Assembly: GCF_963924675.1 (NCBI RefSeq)
Contig: NC_089238.1
Coordinates: 22,239,815 to 22,303,814 of the forward strand
Direction of reading: 5' to 3'
Source: Phocoena phocoena
Taxonomy: Eukaryota > Chordata > Mammalia > Artiodactyla > Phocoenidae
Length of the DNA stretch: 64,000 bases
The position numbers were made by a program, and so were the translations under genes. Positions 23,836-36,489 of this stretch are shown piece after piece (position 1 is the stretch's first letter; every line of letters begins with the position of its first letter). The notes beneath the pieces were generated by a model. That model searched no databases and was not told where the DNA came from. It saw only the letters and a list, made by a program, of their open reading frames with translations.

Positions 23836-26800
23836 TTTTTTTTTAATTGGGGTATAGTTGCTTTACAATGTTGTGTTAGTATCTGTTGTACAACGAAGTG
23901 AATCAGCTATATGTATACATATATCCCCTCTTTTTTGGATTTCCTTCCCATTTAGGTCACCACAGTGCACCGAGTAGAGTTCCCTGTGCTATACAGTTAT
24001 CTAGTTATCTATTTTATACATATTAGTGTATATATGTAAATCTCAACCTCCCAGTTCATCCAACCCCCCTTTATACCCTTGGTGTCCATACATTTGTTCT
24101 CTATCTCTGTATGTCTATTTCTGCCTTGCAAACAGGTTTATTTGTACCATTGTTCTAGATTCCACATATATGCCTTACATATGATATTTGTTTTTCTCTT
24201 TTGAATTACATCACTCTGTATGACAGTCTCTAGATCCACCCACATTTCAACAAACGACCATTTCATTCTTTTTATGGCTGAGGAATATTCCATTTTATAT
24301 ATGTACCACATCTTCTTTATCCATTCATCTGTTGATGGACACTTAGGTTGCTTCTATAACCTGGCTATTGTAACTAGTGCTGCAATGAATATTGGGGTGA
24401 GTGTGTCTTTTTGATTATGGTTTTCTCAGGGTATATGCCCAGTAGTGGGATTGCTGGGTCATATGGTAGTTCTATTTTTCGTTTTTGAAGGAACCTCCAT
24501 ACTGTTCTCCATAGTAGCTGTATCAATTTACATTCCCACCAACAGTGCAAGAGGGTTCCCTTTACTCCACACCTCTCCAGCGTTTATTGTTTCTACATTT
24601 TTTGATGATGGTCATTCTGACCGGTGTGAGGTGATACCTCATTGTGGTTTTGACTTGCATTTCTCTAATGATTAGTGATGTTGAGCATCCTTTCATATTT
24701 GTTGGGAATCTGTGTGTGTTTGGAATCTGTCTTCTTTGGAGAAATGTCTGTTTAGGTCTTCTGCCCATTTTTGGATTGGGTTGTTTGGTTTTTTGATATT
24801 GAGCTGCATGAGCTGCTTGTATATTTTGGAGATTAGTCCTTTGTCAGTTGCTTTGTTTGCAAGTATTTTCTCCCATTCTGAGGGCTGTCTTTTCTTCTTC
24901 TCTATGGTTTCCTTTGCTGTGTAAAAGGTTTTAAGTTTCATTAGGTCCCATTTGTTTATTTTCCTTTTCATTGCCATCTCTCTAGGAGGTGGGTCAAGAA
25001 GGATCTTGCTGTGATTTATGTCATAGAGTGTTCTGCCTCTGCTTTCCTCTAAGTGTTTTATAGTGTCCAGTCTTACATTTAGGCCTTTAATCAATTTTGA
25101 GTTTATTTTTGTGTATGGTGTTAGGAAGTGTTCTAATTTCATTCTTTTACATGTAGCTGTCAAGTTTCCCAAGCATTACTTATTGAAGAGGCTGTCTTTT
25201 CTCGATTGCATATTCTTACACCCTTTGTCAAAATAATGTGACTATATGTGTGTGGGTTTATCTCCAGGATTTCTATCCTGTTCCATTGATCCATATTTGT
25301 TTTTGTGCCAGTACCATACTATCTTGATCACTGTAACTTTGTAGTATAGTCTGAAGTCAGGGAGCCTGATTCCTCCAGCTCCATCTTTTTTTTCTCAAGA
25401 TTGCTTTGGCTATTTGGGGTCTTTTGTGTTTCCATACAAATTGTAAAATTTTTTGTTCTAGTTCTGTGAAGATGCCAGTGGTAATTTTATAGGGATTGTA
25501 TTGAATCTGTAGATTGCTTTAAGTAATATAGTCATTTTGACAATATTGATTTTTCCAATCCAAGAACATGGTATATCTCTCTATCTGTTTGTGTCATTTT
25601 TGATTTCTTTGATCAGTGTCTTATACTTTTGTGAGTACAGGCCTTTTATCTCCTTAGGTAGGTTTATTCCTGAGTATTTTATTTTTTTTGTTGCATTGGT
25701 GAATAGGATTGCTTCCCTAATTTCCCTTTCTGATCTTTTGTTGTTAGTGTATAGGGATGCAGGAGCTTTCAAAACTTTACCAAATGCACTGATTAGCTCT
25801 AGCAGTTTTCCTGTGGCATCTCAATGATTTTCAATGTATAGTATCATGTCATCTGCAAACAGTGATTTCCAATTTGTATTCCTTTTATTTCTTTTTCTTC
25901 TCTGATTGCTGTGGCTAGGACTTCCAAAACTATGTTGAATACTAGTTGTGAGAGTGGACATCCTTGTCTTGATCCTGATCTTAGAGGAAATGCTTTCAGT
26001 TTTTCACCATTAAGAATGATGTTTGCTGTGGGCTTGTTGTATATAGCCTTTATTATGTTGGGGTATTTTCCCTCTATGCCCACTGTCTGGAGAGTTTTTA
26101 TGATAAATTGGTGTTGAATTTTGTCCAAAGCTTTTTCTGCATCTATTGAGATGATCATATGGTTTTGATTCTTCAATTTGTTAATAGGGTGTATCACATT
26201 GATTGATTTGTGTAGATTGAAGAATCCTTGCATCCCTGGGATAAATCTCACTTGATCATGGCATGTATATGATCCTTTTAATGTGTTTATGGATTCTGTT
26301 TACTAGTATTTTTAGTATTTTGCTAATATTGCTGAGGATTTTTGCGTCTATATTCATCAGTGATATTGGTCTGTAATTTTCTTTTTTTGTGCTATTTTGT
26401 CTGGTTTTGGTGTCAGGGTGATGGTGGTCTCATAGAATTAGCCTGGGAGTGTTCCTTCCTCTGCAGTTTTTTGGAAGAGTTTGAGAAGGATAGGTGTTAA
26501 TTCTTCTCTAGAAGTTTGATAGAATTTGCCCGTGAAGCCATCTTGTCCTAGAGTTTTGTTTTTAGGAAGTTTTAAAATCACAGTTTCAACTTGTTACATA
26601 TGATTGGTCTGTTTATATTTTCTATTTCTTCCTGGTTCAGTCCTGGAAGATTATACCTTTCTACGAATTTGTCCACTTCTTCCAAGTTTTTCATTTTAGT
26701 GGCATATAGTTGCCTGTAGTAGTCTCTTATGATCCTTCATATTTCTTCAGTGTCTGTTGTAACTTCTTTTTCATTTCTACTTTTATTGATTTGAGTTCTA

Positions 26801-26972
26801 TCCCTCTCTTGATGAGTCTGGCTAAAGATTTATCAATTTTGTTTATCTTCTCAAAGAACCAGCTTCTAGTTCTATTGATCTTTGCTACTGTTTTCTTCAT
26901 TTCTATTTCATTTATTTCTGCTCTGATATTTATGGTTTCTTTCCTTCTACCAAATTGGGGGGGGTTGTTTTT

Positions 26973-27240
26973 TTAATTTTTTACTTCTTTATTGGAGTAT
27001 AATTGCTTTACAATCTTGTGTTAGTTTCTGCTGTATAAAAAAGTGAATCAGCTATATGTATACATATATTCCCTCCCTCTTAAGCCTCCCTCCCACCCTC
27101 ACTATCCCACCCCTCTAGGTGATCTGACCTCCCTGTGCTATGCAGCTGCTTCCCTCTAGTTATCTATTTTATATTTGGTAGACGAGGTGCAAGAGTTGCA
27201 CTGACATATATACAACCAAATGTAAAATAGATAGCTAGTT
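26973..27240. mobile_element. L1 3' fragment with 5' inversion (twin-priming product)
   Basis: 26973-27180 is an L1 3'UTR on the minus strand (tttattggagtataattgct), ending in atctattttatatttggta. 27181-27240 is the same 3'UTR zone on the plus strand (caaatgtaaaatagatagct). The two halves overlap by about 25 bp of L1 sequence. Possible short TSD is ttgttttt on both sides. Confidence 0.8.
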
Positions 27241-27979
27241 TATTATTGTTTTTGTTTGTTCTTCTTTCTCTAGTTGCTTTAGGTGTAAGGTTAGATTATG
27301 TATTTGAGATTTTTCTTGTTCCTTGAGGTAGGATTGCATTGCTATAAATTTCCCTCTTAGAATTGCTTTCGCCGCATCCCATAGGTTTGGGGTCCTCGTG
27401 TTTTCATTGTCATTTGTTTCTAGGTATTTTTTTATTTCCTCTTTGATTTCTTCAGTGACCTCTTGGTTATTTAGTAGTGCATTGTTTAGTCTCCATGTGT
27501 TCGTACTTTTACAGCTTTTTTTTCCTGTAAATGATTTGTAATCTCATAGTGTTTTGGTTAGAAAAGATGTTTGATACAACTTCAAATTTCTTAAATTTAC
27601 CAAGTATTGACTTGTGGTCCAGCATGTGATCTATTCTGGAGAATGTTCCATGTGTACTTGAGAAGACCTTGTATTCTGCTGCTTTTGCATGGAATGCCCT
27701 ATAAATATCAATTTAGTCTATTTGGTCTAATGTGTCATTTAAGGCTTCTTTCCTTATTAATTTTCTGTCCGGGTGATCTGTCCATTGGTGTTAGTGGGGT
27801 GTTAAAGTCCCCCACTATTGTGTCACTGTCAATTTCCCCATTTATGGCTATTAGCATTTGCTCTTATGTTGGTGCTCTTATGTTGTGTGCATATATTATT
27901 TATAATTGTTATATCTTCTTCTTGGATTGATCCCTTGATCATTATATAGTGTCCTTCCTTGACTGTTGTAACAGCCTTT

Positions 27980-28470
27980 CTTTATTTTTTTAACATCTTT
28001 ATTGGGTATAATTGCTTTACATTTTTGTGTTAGTTTCTGCTGTATAACAAAATGAATCAGCTATACATATACATATATCCCCAAATCTCTTCCCTCTTGC
28101 ATCTCCCTCCCACCCTCCCTATCCCACCCCTCTAGGTGGTCACAAAGCACTGAGCTGGTCTCCCTGTGCTACGTGGCTGCTTCCCACTAGCTATCTATTT
28201 TACATTTGGTAGTGTATATATGTCAATGCCACTCTCTCACTTCTTCCCAGCTTATCCTTCACCCTCCCCCTGCCCTCACGTCCATTCTCTACATCTGCAT
28301 CTTATTCCTGTCCTGCCCCTAGGTTCGTCAGAACCTTTTTTTTTTTTTAGATTCCATATATATGTGTTAGCATATGGTATTTGTTTTTCTCATTCTGACT
28401 TACTTCACTCTGTATGACAGACTGTAGGTCCATCCACCTCACTAAAATAACTCAATTTCATTTCTTTTTA
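27980..28470 (-). mobile_element. 5'-truncated L1 3' fragment in L1-4
   Basis: About 490 bp of L1 3'UTR and last ORF2 codons, reverse strand, T-tract at the left. TSD taacagccttt at 27969-27979 and 28471-28481. A typical short retrotransposition product. Confidence 0.9.
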
Positions 28471-28789
28471 TAACAGCCTTTATTTTAAAGTCTATTTTCA
28501 GACACAAGTATTGCTACTCCAGCTTTCTTTTGATTTCCATTTGCATGGAATATCTTTTTTCCATCCACTCACTTGCAATCTGTAGTCCCTAGGTCTGAAG
28601 TGGGTCTCTTGTACACAGCATATATATGGGTCTTGTTTTTGTATCCATTCAGCCAGTCTATGTGTTTTGGTTGGAGCATTTAATCCATTTACATTCAAGG
28701 TAATTATCGATATGCATGTTCCTATTACCATTTTCTTAATTATTTTGGGTTTGTTTTTGTAGGTCTTTTTCTTCTCTTGTGTTTCCCAT

Positions 28790-29679
28790 TTAGAGAAGTT
28801 CCTTTAGCATTTGTTGTAAAGCTGGTTTTGTGGTGCTGAATTCTCTCAGCTTTTGCTTGTCTGTAAAGCTTTTGATTTCTCCATTGAATCTGAATGAGAT
28901 CCTTGCTGGTAGAGTAGTTTTTGTTGTAGGTTTTTCCCTTTCATCACTTTACATAGATCCTGCCACTCCCTTCTTGCTTGTAGAGTTTCTGCTGAACAGT
29001 CAGCTGATAACCTTATAGGGATTCCTTTGTATGTTATTTGTTGCTTTTCCTTGCTGCTTTTAATGTTTTTCTTTGTATTTCATTTTTTGTTAGTGTGATT
29101 AATATGTGCCTCAGCATGTTTCTTCGTTGGTTTATCCTGTATGGGACTCTCTGCAAGTCTTGGACTTGATTGACTGTTTCCTTTCCCATGTTTGGGAAGT
29201 TTTCGACTATAATCTCTTCAAAAATTTTCTCAGACCTTTCTCTTTCTGTTGTTCTTCTGGGACCCCTATAACTCGAATGTTGGTGCACTTAATGTTGTCC
29301 CAGAGGTCTCTGAGACTGTCCTCATATCTTTTCATTCTTTTTTCTTAATTCTGCTCTGTGGTAGCTCTTTCCAGCATTCTATCTTTCAGCTCACTTATCC
29401 ATTCTTCTGCCTCAGTTATTCTGCTATTGATTCAGTCTAGAGTATTTTTAATTTCAGTTATTTTATTGTTCATCACTGTTTGTTTGTTCTTTCGTTCCTC
29501 TAGGTCCTTGCCAAACGTTTCTTACATTTTGTATATTGTATTTTGAGATTTTGGATCACCTTTACTATCATTACTTTGAATTCTTTTTCAGGTAGATTGC
29601 CTATTTCCTCTTCATTTATTTGGTCTGGTGGGGTTTTACCTTGCTACTTCATCTACAACATATTTCTCTGTTTTCTCAT
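28790..29679 (-). pseudogene. L1-ORF1: L1-4 ORF1 pseudogene
   Basis: ORF1p relic between the ATG complement at 29677-29679 and a TAA near 28790. The best open piece, 29034-29288, covers the RRM (IFEEIIVENFPNMGKE) and the start of the C-terminal domain. Coiled-coil and N-terminal parts are recognisable but stopped. It reads CAA at the codon that is TGA in L1-3 and L1-7. Confidence 0.8.
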
Positions 29680-32066
29680 TTTATTTAACTTACTGTGTTT
29701 GGGATCTCCTTTCTGCAGGCTGCTGGGTTGTAGTTCCTCTTGCTTCTGGTGTCCACCCCCAGTGGGTGTGGCTGGTCCAGTGGCTTGTGTAGGCTTCCTG
29801 GTTGAAGGGGGGAACTTGTGCCTGTGTTCTGTTGGGTGTATCTGGATCTTCTCCCTCTGATGGGCAGGCCCACATCAAATGGTGGGTTTTAAGGGGTTTG
29901 TGAGCTTAGTGTGACTATAGGCAGCCTGTCTGCTTGTAGGTGGGGTTGTGTTCTTGTCTTGCTAGTTGTTTGGAGTGATGCATCCAGCACTTGAGTTTGC
30001 TGGCCATTTGGTGGAGCCGGGTCTTGGTGTTGAGATGGAGACCTCTGGGAGAGCTCTCACCAATTAATATTCCCTGGGGCTGGGAGTTCTGGCAATCCAG
30101 CATCCTGGACTCCACTGTTCCACCTCAGAGGCTCAGGCCTGACCCCTAGTTGGAGGACCAAGACCCTGCAAGCCACATGGTATGGAAGCAAAAATGAAAA
30201 AAGAAGAAGAAAATGAATAGACAAACAAAACCCCAAGACAAATGGTAAAAGTGAAACCAAACAGACAAAAACACAGAAACACATACACAAAAAATGAGGG
30301 GGAAAAAGAGAAAACAAAAAAGAAGAGGGCAACCAAACAAACACAAAAATGAAAGCTAACAATAAAAACTAAACTAACAAAAGCAAAAACCAAATCTAAA
30401 GCAGAAAGCAAACTAAAAAAAGGCTAAGAAAGCATAACAAACACAAAAACAATAAAAAGATAAAAACAAAATAAAGAAGAAAATGAAAGGGAAAAGGAAA
30501 ACAATAATAAAGTAAAGTAAAAATAGAAAAAATAAAAAATAGATTAAAAATAAAAGCATAAAAAAGAACAGAAAATAAAAATTTAAAGAATAATTTAAAA
30601 AGAACAACAACAAAACAGAATGAAACAAAAAATAGTAATAATAGTAATATTTTCCTGGGGCCTCAGCTGTCAGTGTCCTTGCCCCCACAGTGAGCCACAG
30701 CCAATCCCTTCCTCCCCAGTAAGTCCTTCAATACTTTTAGGTAGGTCTCTGGACCTGCTGTGGGCACTGTGGGGCCAGCTCAGATTCAGACCTGGCCCAA
30801 CTCCCACATGTACTTGCCCCCCCAAAGTCCAGCGTTGTTAAAGCTAAACCAGCCTCAATTGTGGGAACACTCTTTGTCTTTTCAGTTATTCCACAGAAGC
30901 AGGGCTTACCAAGCAGATTGCAGAGATTGAATCTGCTGCTCCTGCAGCAACACAGAGAGATTTCTGTTCCTCTTCTTTGGTCGCACCACCCCTGGGGCTC
31001 AGCTTTTGTTTTTGGCCCCACCTCTGCATGTGGGCCACCCTCATGTGTCTGTTCCTTGCCCAGGCAAGAGGGGGAGAAAGCAGCAGCTGTTTAGTGCACA
31101 TTTACTCACTCAGGCCAGGGAGATAGATGGAAATAGAAGCAAAAATTGGGATGTGCAGTGAGTGCCTGCAATGGCAGATGCTGGCAGGAAGTTGCAACAG
31201 CCTAGGGTGTGCCATGCACTCTCCCAGGGTAATTGGTCCAGTTCCTAGGACCTTCAGCTGTGGCTGGCTGTGCAGGCTCCTGGGAAGGCAGTTGCTCATA
31301 GGACCCTTGGTGGCAGCAGTGGCAGTGGTAGCAGTCTGTGACTACCTCTGGGGTCCAAGATAGAAGCCGTGGCTCATGCCCAACACTGGATCTCATGTAG
31401 GTGCTGCCCTGTTGCCTGTGAGTGCATGGAGAAAGAAGCTCCTATGGTGTGACCACCCCTCTCCTCACACCCCCCCTAACAATGGCCCATTTCCTCTCTG
31501 GCAGGGCCAGGCTTCTTCCTGGACTCTCTCACCTGTGGCATACCAGTCCCCTCAGGCTTGTTTTCATACAGCCAATCCCAGTCCTCTCACTGGGGTCTGA
31601 CCTTCAAAGCCTGAGCCTCAGCACCCAGCACCCACCCACCCCAGTGTGTGAGTAGGCAAGCATCTCAGGCTAGGGAGTGCCAGTCAGCACCGACCCTCTC
31701 CGTGGGACTCTCTCTGATTTGCCCTCTGCACACCTGCTGCTGTGCTCTCCTCTGAGGCTCTGAAGCCAGCCCCCCATCCCCACCCATGAGGGGGTTTCCT
31801 AGTGTGTGGAAACATTTCCTCCTTCACAGCTCCCTCCCAGAGGCACAGGTCCTGTCCCAATTAATTTGTCTCATTTTTTTCTTTTTCTTTTGCCATACCC
31901 AGTTACATGGAAATTTTCTTGCCTTTTTGGAAGTCTGAGGTCTTCTACCAGTGTTCAGTAGATGTTTTCTGGGAGTCGTTCCACATGTAGGTGTATTTTT
32001 GATGTATCTATGGGGAGAAGGTGAGCTCCACATCTTACTCCTCTGCCATCTTGAAGGTTCTCTAGT
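29680..32066 (-). promoter_or_regulatory. L1-4 5'UTR, decayed
   Basis: Same order of parts as the young 5'UTRs, read from 32066 leftward: YY1-like start, GC-rich zone about 30650-31850, then an A-rich (plus strand) low-complexity zone 30180-30650, then the segment before ORF1. CpGs are mostly lost. No gene is supported; frames on either strand are short or low-complexity. Confidence 0.8.
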
Positions 32067-32199
32067 GCTCCATTCTTATGACTTTGTTTAACTTTAATTA
32101 CCTTCTTAAAATCCCTATCATCAAATATGGTCACCTTCAGGGTTAGGGCTTCAACATATTAATTTTGGGGAGCAGGAGACACAGTTCAGTCCATAACAA
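32067..32199 (-). mobile_element. MaLR-type LTR, part 2
   Basis: Remainder of the LTR begun at 23571. It begins with the second copy of the L1-4 TSD and ends in ccataaca, the 5' terminus of the LTR when read on the minus strand. Confidence 0.75.
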
Positions 32200-34410
32200 T
32201 GTGGAAAAATATTTGACAAAATCCATTACCCTTCATGATAAAAACACTGAAAAACTAGAAATAAAAATGAGCTTACTCAACACTATAAAGAACATCTATG
32301 AAAAACCCACAGCCAACATCATACTTAATGATGAAAGACTGAAATATCTCCCCCTTAAGGTCAGAAATAAGAAAAGGGTATCTGCTCTTGCCACTTCTAT
32401 TCAACATTGTACTGAAGCTTCTATCCAAGGAAAGTGGGAAATAAATAGAAATGAAAGGTATCCAAATTGGAAAACAAGAAGTATAATAAACTCTCTATTT
32501 ACAGATGACACCATCTTATGTACAGAAAATCCTTAAAAATATACACCAAAAAAAAACTATTAGAGCTAATAAATTCATCAAAGTGGAAGAACATAAGATC
32601 AACATACAGAACTCAGTTGTATTTCTTTCCACTAGCAATGAATAACCCAAAATTGAAATTAAGAAAACAACTCCATTTACAAAAAATAATTCTCAAAGAA
32701 TTGCAAAGAATAAAATACTAGGAATAAATTTGGCCAAGGAGGTGCAAGACTTGTACAATGAAAAATACAAAATGTTATTGAAAGAATTGGAAGAACTTTA
32801 CCAAAAAAGGAAAGACATTCTTTGTCTATGAATTGGAAGACATAATAATAAACTGACACTGTTACCCATGGCTACCCACAGATTCAATGCAATTCTTATC
32901 AAAATTCAATAAAAATTTGACTTTTAAATATTAAAATATAAAAATTTTAAAATATAACATTTCAACTGCCTTTTTGAAGAAATGGACAAGCTGATCTTAA
33001 ATTTCATATGGAATTGCCAGTGACACTGAACTGCCAAACAGTCCTGGAAAAAGAAGAACAAAATTGGAGAACTCACATTCTCAATTTTAGAACTTACTAC
33101 AAAACTACTCTAATCAAAACAGTGTGATACTGACATAAGGATATATATATATATATATATAGATAAATGAGATAGTATCAATAGTCCAGAAACAAACCCA
33201 TATATCTATGACCAACTGATTTTCAAAAGAGTACCAAAACCAGTCAATGGGAAAAGAATAGTCTTTTCAACAAATGGTGCTGGGACAACAGAATATTCAC
33301 ATGCAAAAGAATAAAGTTGTATCGTTACCTCATACCATAGAAAAAATTAACTCAAAATGGATCAAATACCTAAATGCAAGAGCTAAATTATAAAACTCTT
33401 AGAATAAAACATAGGCATAAATCTTCATGACCTTGGATTTGTTCATTGATTCCTAGATATGAAAAGTACAAGCAACAGAAGAAAAATAGATTAAAATTTT
33501 AAAGTAGATAAATTGAACTTTGTCAAAGTTTAAACCTTTTGTGCTTCAAAGGACAATATCAAGAAAGGAAAAAGACAACCTACAGAACTGAAGAAATATT
33601 TAAAAATCCTTTATCTGATAAGGAATTAATGTTCAGATTAGATAAAGAATTCTTACAACTCAACAACAACAACAAGAAAGACAACCTCATGTTTAAATGG
33701 GCAATGACCTTGAATAGACATTTCCACAAAGAAGATATACAAAGGGCCAAAAAATACTTGAAAAAGACACATAATTCACATCATCTGTCATTAGGGAAAT
33801 GCAAATCAAAACCACAATGAGAAACTTCTTCACACCCACTAGGATGGCTCTAACAACAACAAACATACACACTCAAATATACACAGAATGTAACAATTGT
33901 TGGCAAAATGTGGAGAAACTAGAATCATCATACATGTGTATCAGGAATGTAAAATGGTCCAACTACTGTAGAAAACAGTTTAGCAGTCCTCATAAAGTTG
34001 AACGTAGAATTACCATTTGTTTCAACAATTTCACTCTTATATATATGCCAAAGAGAATTGAAAACATGTTTACACGATAACTTGTACACAAATGTTCATA
34101 GAAACATTATTTATATTATAAAAAAGTGGAAATAACCTAAATTTCCATTAATTGATAAATGGATAAACAAAACGCAGTATATCCATACAATGGAATGTTA
34201 TCCAGCCATAACAAGGAATCAAATTCTGATGCATATTACAACATGGATAAACCTTGAAACCATTATGCTAAGTGAAAGAAGCCAGATATAAAGAGCTACA
34301 TGATTCCATATATATGAAATGTCTAGAATAGGCAAATCCATAGAGACAGAAAGCAGATTAGTGGTTTCCAGTGTTTAAGGAAGAGATAAAGGGGGAGTGA
34401 CTACTAACAG
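32200..34410 (+). mobile_element. Ancient L1M-type element, segment 2 (RT to 3'UTR)
   Basis: Picks up ORF2 from 23570 at the FDKIQH-like zone (gaaaaatatttgacaaaatc) and runs through RT and the C-terminus. Open pieces: 32165-32536 ([16 protein letters not shown], then a broken TDD active site), 33539-33820 (MFRLDKEFLQLN, TLNRHFHKEDIQRA), 33799-34080. The 3'UTR starts near 34300. It contains an (AT)n at 33141-33160. Many frameshifts; inactive. Confidence 0.85.
33141..33160 (+). repeat. (AT)n microsatellite
   Basis: Ten AT units inside the L1M ORF2 relic. Confidence 0.95.
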
Positions 34411-34851
34411 TGTGAAAATTTAAAAAGAGAAGCCTCATTAAAATTGAATGAGAATGGCAGAAGTGGGAGCTCTCACATACAGACCACTCAACATCAATAT
34501 AGATCCCAGCAGGAAGAGACATCTCTGGTAGGAAGTGATACTACTACTGCCAGTAGGAGCAAGAAAGATTTTCTCCTTGCCTAACAACAACTCAGCCAAT
34601 TAGAGATGATCACAACTCAGCCAATGATAAGTCACTATACTTCAAACTCACAGTTTCCTCCAAAAGACTTTTTGTTTATAGTAGCACATCCCAAACTTCC
34701 CTTCTCCTCTATAAAAGAGTTTTCTCCCCCCTGCTTTACCAGGTGTGCATGTGATTTGCAGTAGCTGCATGTCCTGAGTTGCAATTCTTTGCTGCTCCCA
34801 AATTAACCCATTTTGCTGTTAGAATAACCGTTTTATTTTTTTAGATTAACA
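34411..34851 (+). mobile_element. Probable solo LTR (ERV class uncertain)
   Basis: An insert in the L1M 3'UTR with LTR-like order: two CCAAT boxes in a 25-bp repeat (caactcagccaat at 34588-34600 and 34613-34625), TATAAAAG at 34710-34717, then a zone resembling an R/U5 (ttgctgctcccaaattaacc), ends TG...CA. L1M sequence continues after it. Flanks show a 12-bp near-repeat (taacagtgtgaa / taacaatgtgaa), longer than the 4-6 bp usual for LTR elements. Family not identified. Confidence 0.55.
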
Positions 34852-35025
34852 ATGTGAATATGGTCTCTTCCTGGAGTGATGAAACTATTCTGGAATTAAA
34901 TAGTGGTAATGGTATCATAACATTGTGAATGTTGTAGAAGCCACTAACTTTTACACTTAAAAATCATTAAAATGATGAATGGTTAAAATGGTTACTTGAA
35001 TTTTAACTCAATTTTTTAAACAAGT
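34852..35025 (+). mobile_element. Ancient L1M-type element, 3' end
   Basis: gagtgatgaaactattctgg and ggttaaaatgg-type text match the typical end of L1M 3'UTRs. It ends near 35025 without a clear A-tail. Confidence 0.75.
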
Positions 35026-36130
35026 AATTATTATACAAGGCTTTGTCACTCCTCACACACTTTCACCTCTCTTTTAGTTCATGGACCTGACACTTGTTTG
35101 AGAGATGACAATGGGAGATTAACTCTTACACATTGTGCCTCATCTCCTTTCCCAATAAGGATGAATTTTTAAAAATTATTTTCTGGTAAGAAATCCAGAA
35201 GAAAGCTATAAACTTGGCAGCAAATCGTTTCCTAGCCTCCTGTCAATATTTTAAATAATATCTTTACTAATGAAGCTAGAGGTCAAATGCCCTCATGGTC
35301 AATAGCAGCCCAGATGAGTGCCTGTAATTCACTACCCCTCCCATTTCACATAAATATTTTTGACTTTTTAATTGTTTGAATAAATGACTACAAGGTAAAT
35401 GCTCCTGAAAGGTATGTAAAAGTCTTTTATTGTTAAAAACGTAATTAAATAATGCTTGGATTTATCCATTCTTTGGGGAGCTGGAGCACAAAAGATATTA
35501 GAATCTCAAATAACACAGTCAGAAAGTCATCGAGTTAATAATACTTTTTAATTATCACAGCTAGCTGCAGTGCAATCACGTCTGTAAAGTGTTAGTAAAT
35601 ACAACAGAAATTAAACTGCAAATCAAGTTGTGAAGCTCTCCCCTTCTTATGAGTTGTCCAAAGACTATTAAATAAAATAGAATTTTAAAACAACACAGAG
35701 TTATAAATAGCCTGCAGTTTGGTGTAGCTTGTCAATCTGTTATCACATATATTTTCTCTAACAGCTCTCTAATTAGCACTCACTTTAGATACTACTGCTC
35801 CTAAAATGTTTATGTTAGAGGTTACAAATTACTATCTAATTATACTGGCTACTTAGTTTTGCATAAAGTATAAATAAAATCCCATTCATGTTATTAAAAA
35901 AACATGTGCTGTCATCACTTTTTCTATAGGATGACTAAAAAAGTTTGCCAGTTTTACACTGGATATCAGCAATGAGCAACTTTAATTAAATTTGGTAGTG
36001 TAAGAATTCATGACTTTATTTCCTTTAGTAGTGAATCACTTGCAAGTATGAAAAGTTTGCATAAATGAAGTTAAAAGATACAGTCCCAGTAGAGTAGCAA
36101 ACTCAACATCTGACCTGCAAGTTCCAGGAA
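35026..36130. other. Non-repetitive AT-rich DNA, no gene seen
   Basis: No long frame, no recognised repeat. Part of it (about 35200-35720) has several TAAT/ATTA clusters, for example ttttaattatcacagctagc at 35548-35567, and high base complexity, which is compatible with a noncoding regulatory element. This cannot be settled from one sequence. Confidence 0.4.
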
Positions 36131-36489
36131 AAGCTTTTTTTTTCCCAAATGTTTTCAGCTCTCCATCTATTGCTAGGTACTGAGGAACTTGGAATATTTG
36201 TGCTTCTACAAACCCAGTCTGGGTGAACCTTGGAAATTAGTGCTGGGAGGGGTCAGAACAGGGGACAAACCACTATTTTGACCCCCCAAAAATCAGGGCA
36301 ATGTTATTGATCAATCTCACTTCTTGACATATCCATTTAAATTCTTCACATCCATGAAGCCTCCCTGTGAAATAAGCCAAATCATTCAACAAAACCAATC
36401 ATTCTGTCACTGGGAACTCTTCAACTAAACTCTACTGCTGTTTACACTGATGTAAATTGTATTACTTCTTCAAAATATTCATGCTTCTA
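36131..36489. other. Intergenic, nothing recognised
   Basis: No open frame of note, no repeat family recognised, ordinary base composition. Confidence 0.5.

Larger units (their letters stand above)
24155..28731 (-). pseudogene. L1-ORF2: L1-4 ORF2 pseudogene, interrupted twice
   Basis: Starts at 28731 with [20 protein letters not shown], the normal ORF2 N-terminus, and runs leftward. Open pieces: 28498-28731 (endonuclease start, QETHF), 25844-26251 ([13 protein letters not shown]), 25581-25772, 24693-25172 (C-terminal part), 24562-24768. Stops and frameshifts throughout. Insertions at 27980-28470 and 26973-27240 break the endonuclease and linker. The end is placed by similarity to L1-7. No function expected. 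Confidence 0.85.
23836..32066 (-). mobile_element. Full-length decayed L1 (L1-4), minus strand
   Basis: 3' end (T-tract) at 23836 and 5' end with the YY1-like box (tcaagatggcagaggag, reverse strand, about 32035-32056). TSD gctccattctt at 23825-23835 and 32067-32077 splits the MaLR LTR. Net length is about 7.5 kb after removing two later L1 3' fragments. Parts: 5'UTR 29680-32066, ORF1 28790-29679, ORF2 24155-28731, 3'UTR 23836-24154. Confidence 0.9.

Noticed and set aside
30133..30688. Phe/Leu-rich minus frames that resemble membrane proteins
   Set aside because: T-rich low-complexity zone of the L1-4 5'UTR; hydrophobic runs come from base composition.
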